Below are positions 24,148-32,083 of a stretch of 64,000 nucleotides of DNA, one piece after another; positions within the stretch are counted from its first letter, which is position 1, and every line of letters starts with the position of its first letter. This DNA is from Actinomycetes bacterium (GTDB lineage: Bacteria > Actinomycetota > Actinomycetes > Mycobacteriales > Mycobacteriaceae), in NCBI GenBank assembly GCA_023461275.1, contig JAEYMI010000014.1, positions 1-64,000 on the forward strand. The letters run 5' to 3'. The notes under the pieces were generated by a model, which worked only from the letters and a program-made list of their open reading frames with translations, had not been told where the DNA came from and ran no database searches. The translations under genes were made by a program, and so were the position numbers.

Positions 24148-25392
24148 GTGATGTCTCGGTTGCGTGCGGTGGTCGACGGCCCGCTGCCGGAGATCGCCCC
24201 ACGGTTCTCCCGGTACCTCGCTGCCGACCATCCGCACACGGCGCTGATCATCTTCACCCGCGAATGCACTGGTCGGCCGCGCAAGGTCGCCGGCGACCGG
24301 CAGATCGTCGAGCGGGCCAGCATCGCCGAACTCGAGGCCATCAAGGAGACCGTTGCCCGCGGGGAGATCCGCGCCGACGACGCGGTCATCGGGGGCGCGC
24401 GCCGGGCGATCCTGGCGGTCCGGGATGACTCGGACACGCTGCTGGTGCTGGTACCCAAGGCGGCCCCCACCCGTCGCGATGACGAGGACACCGTGCGGGA
24501 CCTGGCCGACGCGTTCGGCTTGGTCGCGGTGTCGATCCGTCAGCAGGTGGCCCAGGCCAGCCCCGACTACCTCGCCGAGTCGCGGGCCGCGTCGAGCGAA
24601 CGTGCCCGGACGATCGTGCAGCTCACCGAAACCCACGAGGACACCCTCTCGTCGATCCTGGGAACCCTCCGGTCCCGTGACCTCGACGATCGCACTGCCC
24701 GGACGGTCGCGGCCGAGCGGGCCTCCGCGGCGCTGATCGCGCTGCGGACCGTCGGCGACACCGACCACAAGCTGGCCACCGAGGTGCTGGGTGCGGCCTT
24801 CGCCCGGCTGTCGGCAGAACTCGAGCCGATGCTGCGTGACCTCGCGGTCGACGTCGACTGGGTGGGACCCGAGGTCGGTGATCGGAGTGTCCCGGGTGAG
24901 GTGGCGCATGCCGGGCGGGCCGTCGTCCGGTCGGTGGTCGCGGCGTTCGGGTCGCAGTCGGAGCTGTCGCGCCTGCGGGTGGCGTGGGATTGCCTGGGCG
25001 ATGACCTCGTCGTCGACGTCCGGGATCGTGGACCGGGCGCGCTCGACGGAGACGCACTCCGACGTCAACTGGCCGGACGGCTGCGTGCCGTCGACGGAAC
25101 CCTCGACGTCGAGACATTGCCCGGGTGGGGCAGCCGGGTGTCGGTGCGGCTACCGCTGGCCACGCCGACGGAACGACCCGACGAGGACCTGCTCTCGGCG
25201 CTGAATCCGCGGGAGCTCGAGGTGCTCGGTCACCTCGCGCTCGGGCGTCGGAACAAGGCGATCGCCGCGTCGCTCGGCGTCAGCGAGAGCACCATCAAGT
25301 TCCACGTCGCGGCCGTGCTGCAGAAATTGCGGGTCAGCAATCGAGGCGAAGCGGGGCTGCTGGCCGCGCGCGCGGGAATCAGCGCCGACTGA
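24148..25392 (+). CDS. LuxR-type regulator with an internal histidine-kinase-like ATPase region
   Basis: This 414-residue protein starts with an unassigned sensor-like region (about 1-130). A helical dimerisation-like segment follows (ERARTIVQLTETHEDTLSSI), then a region laid out like the HATPase of a sensor kinase. GEVAHAGRAVVRSVVAAFGS stands where the N-box would be, and VVDVRDRGPGALDG and LPGWGSRVSVRLPL where the G-boxes would be. The C-terminus is a LuxR helix-turn-helix (LNPRELEVLGHLALGRRNKA, then SESTIKFHVAAVLQKLRVSN). The phospho-acceptor His is not obvious and the N-box Asn is absent, so catalytic activity is doubtful. It precedes mscR and four direct repeats. GTG 24148 or ATG 24151 starts it. 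Confidence 0.82.
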   Translation: MMSRLRAVVDGPLPEIAPRFSRYLAADHPHTALIIFTRECTGRPRKVAGDRQIVERASIAELEAIKETVARGEIRADDAVIGGARRAILAVRDDSDTLLVLVPKAAPTRRDDEDTVRDLADAFGLVAVSIRQQVAQASPDYLAESRAASSERARTIVQLTETHEDTLSSILGTLRSRDLDDRTARTVAAERASAALIALRTVGDTDHKLATEVLGAAFARLSAELEPMLRDLAVDVDWVGPEVGDRSVPGEVAHAGRAVVRSVVAAFGSQSELSRLRVAWDCLGDDLVVDVRDRGPGALDGDALRRQLAGRLRAVDGTLDVETLPGWGSRVSVRLPLATPTERPDEDLLSALNPRELEVLGHLALGRRNKAIAASLGVSESTIKFHVAAVLQKLRVSNRGEAGLLAARAGISAD

Positions 25393-25399
25393 ACCGGTG

Positions 25400-25466
25400 G
25401 GCTGTACTTTCGACCGGCTGTACTTTCGAGCCGGCTGTACTTTCGACCCGGCTGTACTTTCGACTA
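25400..25466. repeat. Four tandem copies of a 16-17-bp motif upstream of mscR
   Basis: GGCTGTACTTTCGA plus two or three bases is repeated head to tail at 25400, 25416, 25433 and 25450 with the 14-bp core unchanged. The array begins eight bases after the upstream regulator gene and ends 97 bp before the mscR start. The conserved core and the position make it a likely regulator array for the formaldehyde genes rather than slippage debris. Confidence 0.85.
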
Positions 25467-25562
25467 GGTAGAACCATCCATGCGAACGGCTGCATGGGTG
25501 GCGCCGACACACAAGACTGAATCCGTACAGGGTTTAGGTCATCGAGAGGGTGAGACGCGGAA

Positions 25563-26657
25563 ATGTCGCAGACAGTCAAGGGAGTCATCTCGCGCAGCAA
25601 GGGCGCACCGACCGAAGTGGTCGACGTGGTGGTACCCGACCCGGGCGCGCGTGATGTGGTGGTGAAGATCCAGGCATGCGGGGTCTGCCACACCGATCTC
25701 GCCTACAAAGAGGGCGGCATCAACGACGAGTACCCGTTCCTGCTCGGCCACGAGGCCGCGGGCATCGTCGAGTCGGTCGGTTCCGACGTCTCGCACGTGG
25801 AGGTCGGCGACTTCGTCGTCCTCAATTGGCGTGCGGTGTGCGGTGATTGCCGGGCCTGTAAGCGTGGTCGTCCGTGGTACTGCTTCAACACGTTCAACGC
25901 CAGTAAGGCGATGACGCTGACCGACGGCACCGAACTGACCCCGGCGCTGGGTATCGGCGCGTTCATCGACAAGACGCTCGTGCACGAATTGCAGTGCACC
26001 AAGGTCAATCCCGATACCGACCCGGCGGTCGCCGGGCTACTCGGCTGCGGCGTGATGGCCGGCCTGGGTGCCGCGATGAACACCGGCAACGTCGGGCGGG
26101 GCGACTCGGTCGCGGTGATCGGCTGCGGCGGTGTCGGCGACGCCGCGATCGCCGGAGCGCGGCTGGCCGGTGCCACCACGATCATCGCGATCGACCGCGA
26201 CACGTCAAAACTGGAGTGGGCCAAGGACCTTGGCGCCACCCACACCATCAACGGTGCCGAGGTCGACGACGTGGTGACCGCGGTGCAGGACCTCACCGAC
26301 GGCAACGGCGTGGATGTCGTCGTCGACGCGGTGGGCCGGCCGGAAACCTACAAGGACGCCTTCTACGCGCGTGATCTGGCGGGAACCGTTGTGCTGGTGG
26401 GTGTTCCGACGCCGGAGATGAAACTCGAGCTGCCGCTGGTCGACTTCTTCTCGCGCGGTGGGGCTTTGAAGTCGTCGTGGTACGGCGACTGCCTGCCCGA
26501 GCGGGACTTCCCGATGCTCATCGACCTCTACGAGCAGGGTCGGTTGCCGCTGGACAAATTCGTCACCGAGCGGGTCGGCCTCGACGACGTCGAAGCCTCC
26601 TTCGACGCGATGAAGGCCGGCAAGGTGCTGCGGTCGGTCGTCGAGATCAAGCAGTGA
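25563..26657 (+). CDS. mscR: S-(hydroxymethyl)mycothiol dehydrogenase (formaldehyde dehydrogenase)
   Basis: This 364-residue class III zinc alcohol dehydrogenase oxidises the formaldehyde-mycothiol adduct to S-formylmycothiol using NAD; it also fits S-nitrosomycothiol reductase. The catalytic zinc site is in [18 protein letters not shown] and FLLGHEAAG, and the structural zinc Cys are in [15 protein letters not shown]. The NAD fold is [20 protein letters not shown]. Length and motifs match actinobacterial MscR/FadH. A metallo-beta-lactamase fold gene follows after 13 bases and probably hydrolyses the formyl product. It would also handle formaldehyde from the betaine pathway encoded downstream. 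Confidence 0.94.
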   Translation: MSQTVKGVISRSKGAPTEVVDVVVPDPGARDVVVKIQACGVCHTDLAYKEGGINDEYPFLLGHEAAGIVESVGSDVSHVEVGDFVVLNWRAVCGDCRACKRGRPWYCFNTFNASKAMTLTDGTELTPALGIGAFIDKTLVHELQCTKVNPDTDPAVAGLLGCGVMAGLGAAMNTGNVGRGDSVAVIGCGGVGDAAIAGARLAGATTIIAIDRDTSKLEWAKDLGATHTINGAEVDDVVTAVQDLTDGNGVDVVVDAVGRPETYKDAFYARDLAGTVVLVGVPTPEMKLELPLVDFFSRGGALKSSWYGDCLPERDFPMLIDLYEQGRLPLDKFVTERVGLDDVEASFDAMKAGKVLRSVVEIKQ

Positions 26658-26670
26658 GCGGGGCTCGGGC

Positions 26671-27306
26671 ATGACGAGTGCGAACCTGCGGATCGACAAC
26701 GTCGTCACCTCGGGCACCTTCTCGCTCGACGGCGGGACGTGGGACGTCGACAACAACATCTGGCTCGTCGGCAATGATGCCGAGGTGGTCATCATTGACG
26801 CCGCGCACAGCGCCGGGCCGATCCTCGACGCCGTCGGGGACCGCACAGTGAAGGCGATCGTGCTGACCCACGGACACAACGATCACGTCACGGTGGCGCC
26901 GGAGTTGTCGGAGGCGACGGGTGCGCCGATCCTCCTGCATCCCGGCGACGACATGCTGTGGAACGACACGCATCCCGACGTCGGCCACGGTGATCTCGAG
27001 GACGGCCAGGAGATCGAGGTGGCCGGTACCGGCCTCAAGATCATCAACACGCCGGGGCATTCGCCCGGATCGTCGGTGATCTATGTACCCGAAGCGGGCG
27101 TGCTGTTCAGCGGCGACACCCTGTTCCAGGGTGGGCCCGGCGCGACCGGCCGGTCGTACTCCAGCTTCCCGACGATCATCGAATCGATCCAGGAGAAGAT
27201 CTTCACCCTCGACCCGGAGACGAAGGTCTACACCGGGCACGGTGATGGAACCAGCGTCGGTGCGGAATCGCCGCACTTGGAGGAGTGGATCAAGCGCGGA
27301 AGCTGA
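26671..27306 (+). CDS. Metallo-beta-lactamase fold hydrolase, MscR partner
   Basis: This 211-residue hydrolase has the di-zinc motif THGHNDHVTV, then LHPGDDMLW, NTPGHSPGSSVIY, the bridging Asp in LFSGDTLFQGG, and the last His in YTGHGDGTS: the complete glyoxalase-II-type ligand set. It follows mscR by 13 bases in one operon, an arrangement common in actinobacteria. The inferred role is hydrolysis of S-formylmycothiol to formate and mycothiol. The substrate has not been read from the sequence itself. Confidence 0.9.
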   Translation: MTSANLRIDNVVTSGTFSLDGGTWDVDNNIWLVGNDAEVVIIDAAHSAGPILDAVGDRTVKAIVLTHGHNDHVTVAPELSEATGAPILLHPGDDMLWNDTHPDVGHGDLEDGQEIEVAGTGLKIINTPGHSPGSSVIYVPEAGVLFSGDTLFQGGPGATGRSYSSFPTIIESIQEKIFTLDPETKVYTGHGDGTSVGAESPHLEEWIKRGS

Positions 27307-27338
27307 AAGTGAGCTGAACCCCAAGGTACGGACAAGCG

Positions 27339-27367
27339 TTGCGGACTGGAGTCCACTTGTGCATAGT
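27339..27367 (+). promoter_or_regulatory. Vegetative-type promoter of the DoxX gene, leaderless
   Basis: TTGCGG (-35, 27339-27344) and CATAGT (-10, 27362-27367) are separated by 17 bases. The ATG of the DoxX gene begins seven bases after the -10 element, so transcription would start at or next to the start codon. No ribosome site precedes the ATG, which agrees with a leaderless transcript. Confidence 0.6.
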
Positions 27368-27373
27368 TAGGCA

Positions 27374-27814
27374 ATGCTTACCAAACTAGAGGGATTCGCG
27401 CCTTGGGCGACCGGTGTCTTCCGCATCGTCGTCGGATTTCTGTTCATGTGTCACGGGATGACCACGCTGTTCGGCTGGCCGGGTGAACCATACGGCGGCA
27501 CAGCAGCTTTCGGAGCGTGGCCATCGTGGTGGGCGGGTGCCATCGAACTGATCGGTGGCGCGCTGGTCCTGCTCGGCCTCGGGACGCGTTACGCAGCGCT
27601 GATTGGTGCCGGCACGATGGCCGTCGCCTACTTCTGGAAGCACCAGCCCGACGGGTTGCTGCCGATCCAGAATGAAGGCGACTCGGCAGCGCTGTTCTGC
27701 TGGGCACTGCTGTTGCTGGTGTTCATCGGATCGGGCAAGCCGGCGCTCGACGCTGTGTTGGCGCGTCGTGGACGGACGACGCAGGAAGAGTCTGAACTCG
27801 TGGTGGTCTCCTGA
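27374..27814 (+). CDS. DoxX family membrane protein
   Basis: This 146-residue integral membrane protein has four predicted helices (about 12-32, 55-75, 77-93 and 107-122). It shows the DoxX features VFRIVVGFLFMCHGMTTLFG, the GAIELIGGALVLLGLGTRYA second helix, and WKHQPDGLLPIQNEGDSAAL before the last helix. DoxX proteins take part in thiol/oxidative stress handling with SodA and SseA in mycobacteria, or in quinone-linked thiosulfate oxidation. Neither partner is here. It is transcribed alone from the leaderless promoter just upstream. Confidence 0.9.
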   Translation: MLTKLEGFAPWATGVFRIVVGFLFMCHGMTTLFGWPGEPYGGTAAFGAWPSWWAGAIELIGGALVLLGLGTRYAALIGAGTMAVAYFWKHQPDGLLPIQNEGDSAALFCWALLLLVFIGSGKPALDAVLARRGRTTQEESELVVVS

Positions 27815-27865
27815 TCGGCGCGTGAACCGAGACCGGGGACGCCACCGCCGAGTACGCTCTCGGCA

Positions 27866-29566
27866 ATGACCCAATCGTCGGCGATCAGTCGACATCTCAC
27901 CCCGGCGAGCCTGCGTGGGTACCAGCGATCGTGGCTGCGGACCGACGTGCTCGCCGGGGTGACTCTTGCCGCGGTCGCGATCCCGGAATCCATGGGCTAC
28001 AGCACCATCGCTCATGTCCCGCTGGCGGCCGGGCTGTACACGATCATCCTGCCGGCGGCGGTGTTCGCGCTGCTCGGGGCGTCACGGCTGATGGTGGTCG
28101 GCGCCGATTCGGCCACCGCGGCGCTGCTGGCATCCGGTATCGCCGGGATCGGCGTGGCCGGGCTGAACCCGGATAGCACCCAGTGGCTGGGCTGGGCCTC
28201 ACTGATCGCGCTGATCACCGGCGCCATGCTGGCAGTAGCGCGACTGTTGCGGCTCGGCTTTCTGGGCGACTTCCTTTCCACCGCAGTGCTCACCGGCTTT
28301 CTGGCCGGTACCGGCATCACCGTGCTCACCGGACAGATTCCCGGCATGCTCGGGGTGAGCGGCTCCGACGGCAAGATATGGCAGCGCTGGAGTCATGTTC
28401 TCGGGGAGCTGGGGTCGATCCGTTGGGGTGCAGTCGCTTTCGCGGTGATCAGTCTCGTCGCGCTCATTGCCGGACGACGGTTCCTACCGCGGGTGCCGAT
28501 GCCGATCCTGGTGGTCGTTGCGTCGATCGCGGCGGTCAGCGTGTTCGGCTGGTCGTCGCACGTGCCGGTGATCGGCGCGTTGCAGGGCGGTCTTCCGCAG
28601 TTCGGGTGGCCGGAGGGAACCAGCTGGCGTGACATCCCGAAGGCGGCGACCGTGGCGATCGGTTGCGCCGTCGTGATTCTCGCCCAGAGCGCGGCCACCG
28701 CACGCAGTTTCGCGCAACAGCACGGGCAGGTCGCCGACGTCAACCGCGACATCGTCGGACTGTCGGCGGCGAACCTCGTCGCCGGATTCTCGTCGACCTT
28801 TGTGGTGAACGGAAGCCCCACCAAGACACAACTTCTCGACGAGGAGCACGGCCGCACACAGGTCGCGAACCTTACGATGGCCGCCGTCACGCTCGTGGTG
28901 GTGGTCTTTCTCGACGATGCATTGGCGAACCTGCCGCACGCGGTGTTGTCGGCGATCGTGGCCGTGATCGCCGTCAAGCTCATCAATCTCCACACCTTCC
29001 GAAGGCTGTGGCAGGTGCGGCGTTTCGAGTTCGTGGTAGCGGTGCTGACCGCCCTCGTGGTGATCGTGCTCGGCGTGCAGACCGGCATCATCACGGCCAT
29101 GGCCATCTCGCTCATCGGCATCATCCGCCGCCAGTACCGCCCGGAACGGTTTGTGGTCGGCGTCTCGGATCACGGGCGCGAACGTCATTACCAACCGGCC
29201 ACGCCGGGTACCGAGTCACTGCCGGGACTCATCGTCTTCCGCTACGACGCAGATTTGTTCTACGCCAACGCGAGCCGGTTCTCCGATGATGTGACCGCGC
29301 TGGTACGCGCGGCGCCACATCCGCTGCGGTGGCTGGTGTTGGACTGCACGGTGATCGGCGACGTCGACTTCTCGGCATCGACGGTCCTGTCCGACCTGAT
29401 CGAGTTCGTTCATTCACGCAACGCACACTTCGTGCTCGCCGGCGTGGATCCGGAACTGCGCGAAGCGTTGCTGACCGACGGCGTGCTGGCCGATCTGAAC
29501 CCCGATCACGTCTTCGAGACCGTGGGGGCCGCGGTGCGGGCGTTCGAAACGGCGTTTCCCACGTGA
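27866..29566 (+). CDS. SulP family anion transporter with STAS domain
   Basis: This 566-residue transporter has the SulP core of about 11-12 helices, with the family signature DVLAGVTLAAVAIPESMGYS near the N-terminus, AVFALLGASRLMVVGADSAT, and VVNGSPTKTQLLDEEHGRTQ. The cytoplasmic STAS domain at about 440-560 contains LRWLVLDCTVIGDVDFSA. It probably takes up sulfate or another small anion such as bicarbonate; the ion cannot be read from sequence. Its stop overlaps the GTG start of ligB by GTGA, although the two functions are unrelated. Confidence 0.91.
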   Translation: MTQSSAISRHLTPASLRGYQRSWLRTDVLAGVTLAAVAIPESMGYSTIAHVPLAAGLYTIILPAAVFALLGASRLMVVGADSATAALLASGIAGIGVAGLNPDSTQWLGWASLIALITGAMLAVARLLRLGFLGDFLSTAVLTGFLAGTGITVLTGQIPGMLGVSGSDGKIWQRWSHVLGELGSIRWGAVAFAVISLVALIAGRRFLPRVPMPILVVVASIAAVSVFGWSSHVPVIGALQGGLPQFGWPEGTSWRDIPKAATVAIGCAVVILAQSAATARSFAQQHGQVADVNRDIVGLSAANLVAGFSSTFVVNGSPTKTQLLDEEHGRTQVANLTMAAVTLVVVVFLDDALANLPHAVLSAIVAVIAVKLINLHTFRRLWQVRRFEFVVAVLTALVVIVLGVQTGIITAMAISLIGIIRRQYRPERFVVGVSDHGRERHYQPATPGTESLPGLIVFRYDADLFYANASRFSDDVTALVRAAPHPLRWLVLDCTVIGDVDFSASTVLSDLIEFVHSRNAHFVLAGVDPELREALLTDGVLADLNPDHVFETVGAAVRAFETAFPT

Positions 29567-31083
29567 GGTTCGCGCGGATTGTCGAGGCGTCGAAGGCCCT
29601 GGGCGCGACACGTTCTCGACTGCGCAAGACCGAACTGTTGCGGGAGCTGCTCGACGAGGCGGCGCCGGTTGAGGTACCGACCGTCGTCTCGTGGCTGTCC
29701 GGGGCGATTCCGCAGGGACGGTTGGGCGTTGGGTGGCGGTCGCTGACGAAGCTGATGTCGGAGCCGGCCGGCGATGCAACGCTTCAGGTCTCGGATGTCG
29801 ACGATGCCTTCACCCGGCTGGCCGGGGCGGGCGGGCCCGGGTCGGCGGGTGCGCGTCGGGATGAGTTGGCGGCGTTGTTGGCTGCGGCCACCGAGGCCGA
29901 GCAGCGATTCCTGGTCGCCTTGCTGACCGGTGAGCTGCGCCAAGGTGCATTGGCGGGTGTGATGGTGGAGGCGATCATCGCCACGTCGGGGCAGTCGGCT
30001 GCACTGGTTCGACGGGCCCACATGCTGACCGGATCACTCTCGGAGACAGCGACTCTCGCGATCCTCGGCGACAGAGAAGCGTTGACCGGGGTACGCCTTC
30101 AGGTGGGGCGGGCGGTGGCACCGATGCTCGCCACGCCCGCTGACTCACTGGATGCCGCTTACGATCTGCTCGGACCGGACCTCGTCGTCGACTACAAACT
30201 CGACGGTGCGCGCATCCAGGTGCATCGTGACGGCGACAATGTCTGGGTGTTCACCCGCAGCCTGCGCGACGTCACCGCGCAGGTCCCCGACATCGTCGAC
30301 ACCGTCCTCGGATTGCCGTGTCGTTCAGTCATTCTCGACGGGGAGACGTTGACCTTGCACGACGACGGCCGCCCGCGGCCGTTCCAGGAGACGATGAGCC
30401 GCTTCGGGTCGATGGCCGACGACGTCGGCGAGCCGCGTCTGCTGCGGCCGTTCTTCTTCGACTGCCTGCACCTCGACGGCGTCGACCTGATCGACGAACC
30501 TCTCGCCGAGCGACTGGCCGCGCTGACGTCGATCGCTGCCGGGTTGCGCATCCCGTCGGTGGATCGGCCGACGCGTGATCAGGCGCAAGCCCAGCTCGAC
30601 GCCGCGATGGTTGCCGGCCACGAGGGTGTGATGATCAAGTCGCTGGGTGACGCGTACGCGGCCGGCCGACGCGGAAAGGCTTGGCAGAAAGTCAAACCCG
30701 TCCACACCTTCGACCTCGTGGTGCTCGCCGCCGAGTGGGGCTCGGGTCGTCGGACCGGGTTTCTGTCCAATTTGCACCTCGGGGCCCGCGACCCCGACGG
30801 CGGCTCACCGATCATGGTCGGCAAGACGTTCAAAGGCCTTACCGACGAACTGCTCCGCTGGCAGACCGAGGAGTTCGTCAAGTACGAGACACACCGCGAC
30901 GGGCACGTGGTGTATCTGCGGCCGGAGATCGTCGTCGAGATCGAACTCGATGGCGTGCAACGCAGTTCGCGCTACCCGGGTGGGATCGCGCTGCGGTTCG
31001 CGCGCGTCGAACGGTACCGGCCGGACAAGACGGCCGCCGAGGCCGATGGCATCGATACCTTGCGCGCGTTGCTGATTCGGTAG
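29563..31083 (+). CDS. ligB: ATP-dependent DNA ligase
   Basis: This 506-residue ligase equals M. tuberculosis LigB in length (507). It has an N-terminal DNA-binding domain (about 1-190), then the nucleotidyltransferase domain with the adenylated Lys in VVDYKLDGARIQVHR (about K212), the motif III segment FFFDCLHLDG, EGVMIKSL as motif IV, and GKAWQKVKP as motif V. A C-terminal OB fold follows (VGKTFKGLTDELLRWQTEEF). It seals nicks, probably in repair. I chose the GTG at 29563, overlapping the SulP stop; it gives the family length, whereas a longer reading would lie inside SulP. Confidence 0.93.
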   Translation: MRFARIVEASKALGATRSRLRKTELLRELLDEAAPVEVPTVVSWLSGAIPQGRLGVGWRSLTKLMSEPAGDATLQVSDVDDAFTRLAGAGGPGSAGARRDELAALLAAATEAEQRFLVALLTGELRQGALAGVMVEAIIATSGQSAALVRRAHMLTGSLSETATLAILGDREALTGVRLQVGRAVAPMLATPADSLDAAYDLLGPDLVVDYKLDGARIQVHRDGDNVWVFTRSLRDVTAQVPDIVDTVLGLPCRSVILDGETLTLHDDGRPRPFQETMSRFGSMADDVGEPRLLRPFFFDCLHLDGVDLIDEPLAERLAALTSIAAGLRIPSVDRPTRDQAQAQLDAAMVAGHEGVMIKSLGDAYAAGRRGKAWQKVKPVHTFDLVVLAAEWGSGRRTGFLSNLHLGARDPDGGSPIMVGKTFKGLTDELLRWQTEEFVKYETHRDGHVVYLRPEIVVEIELDGVQRSSRYPGGIALRFARVERYRPDKTAAEADGIDTLRALLIR

Positions 31084-31104
31084 GCGCTCCCGCAGACCGC
31101 CGAC

Positions 31105-31174
31105 ACAGAAACCCCACTTCGCGTCAGAAACACTTCGCGTGCGCAGTGTTTCTGACGAGAACGGGTGTTTCTGT
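31105..31174. terminator. Nested inverted repeats between ligB and the IclR gene
   Basis: An inner stem pairs GTCAGAAACAC (31123-31133) with 31146-31156 around a 12-base loop. An outer pair, ACAGAAACCC (31105-31114) with GGGTGTTTCTGT (31163-31174), matches with one bulge. The two genes converge here, and the near-symmetric, T-rich right arm (GTGTTTCTG) makes it a plausible bidirectional terminator. No gene lies in this 136-bp gap. Confidence 0.68.
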
Positions 31175-31219
31175 CCGCAGGCCGCGTTCGGTCGACGCCG
31201 AGCCGTGCCCAGTCGACGG

Positions 31220-32083
31220 TCAGCCGCGGAACCCGAACCGGGCACTCAATGCAGCCGCGGCCTCCTGAACCTGAGCGGCGAACCGGGGCGCGTCGTCGGG
31301 GTCGAGGCGGTAGCGCGGACCGGAGATACTGAGCGCGGAGATCAGCGCCCCGGTGTGATCACGGACCGGCGCGGCGATCGCCACCAGGCCCACCTCGAGT
31401 TCCTCGTCGGCGATGGCCCAGCCGCGCTCGGCAACCGTGTGCAGATCGTCGAGCAGCACGTCGATGTCGGTGATCGTGGTGCTCGTGTAGGCGGGGATCC
31501 CGTTGGGGTACAGCGCCCGGACCTCGTCGTCGGACAGACTGCTGAGCAGCACCTTGCCCGACGACGTGGCATGTGCCGGCGACGACTGACCCACCCACGT
31601 CTGCAGCGCGACGCTGGCCGTCCCCTGTGCCTCCACCACGTTGATGGCCGTCCCGCCACCGAGCACCGCGAGGTTGGTGGTTTCCCCGATCTGCGCGGCC
31701 AGTGCGTCGCAGATGTCCTGGCCCTGCTTTGCGAGATCGACTGTGGCCGTGGTGGTTCCGGCCAGTCGGACGATGGTGAAACCGATGCGGTACTTGCGGT
31801 CGGCGACCTGCTCGACGAAACCGCGTGCCTCCAATGAGGTGAGAATGCGCGACACGGTCGACTTGTGCACGCCGAGCTTCACCGACAGATCGGTGACTCC
31901 GGCGGTGCCCATCTGCCCGACGAACTCCAGAATCTGCAACGCGCGATCAACGGACTGGACCGCACCGGGCGCGGCCTTCTCGACGTCGTGGCTCTCAGCG
32001 GAGGACATTGTGCGTTCAGGGGACATTGCGTACGCCAGCCTACCGGTGCCCGCAGCTGCGGTGTTCGCGCTCGAGACACTCAC
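31220..32083 (-). CDS. IclR family regulator of the glycine betaine operon
   Basis: This 287-residue IclR protein has an unconserved 40-residue start, the winged helix (about 42-100, AVQSVDRALQILEFVGQMGT and LGVHKSTVSRILTSLEARGF) and the effector domain with HATSSGKVLLSSLSDDE and VAIAAPVRDHTGALISALS. It is the last gene of the minus-strand betaine operon. Its GTG start overlaps the BCCT stop (GTGA), so it is co-translated with the transporter and likely autoregulated. It probably senses betaine or a demethylated product and acts at the palindromes near 44537 (inference). Confidence 0.9.
   Translation of the reverse strand: MSVSSANTAAAGTGRLAYAMSPERTMSSAESHDVEKAAPGAVQSVDRALQILEFVGQMGTAGVTDLSVKLGVHKSTVSRILTSLEARGFVEQVADRKYRIGFTIVRLAGTTTATVDLAKQGQDICDALAAQIGETTNLAVLGGGTAINVVEAQGTASVALQTWVGQSSPAHATSSGKVLLSSLSDDEVRALYPNGIPAYTSTTITDIDVLLDDLHTVAERGWAIADEELEVGLVAIAAPVRDHTGALISALSISGPRYRLDPDDAPRFAAQVQEAAAALSARFGFRG

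Noticed and set aside
25400..25466. CRISPR-like array
   Set aside because: Units are 16-17 bp with spacers of at most three bases and no cas genes; it is a tandem repeat array.
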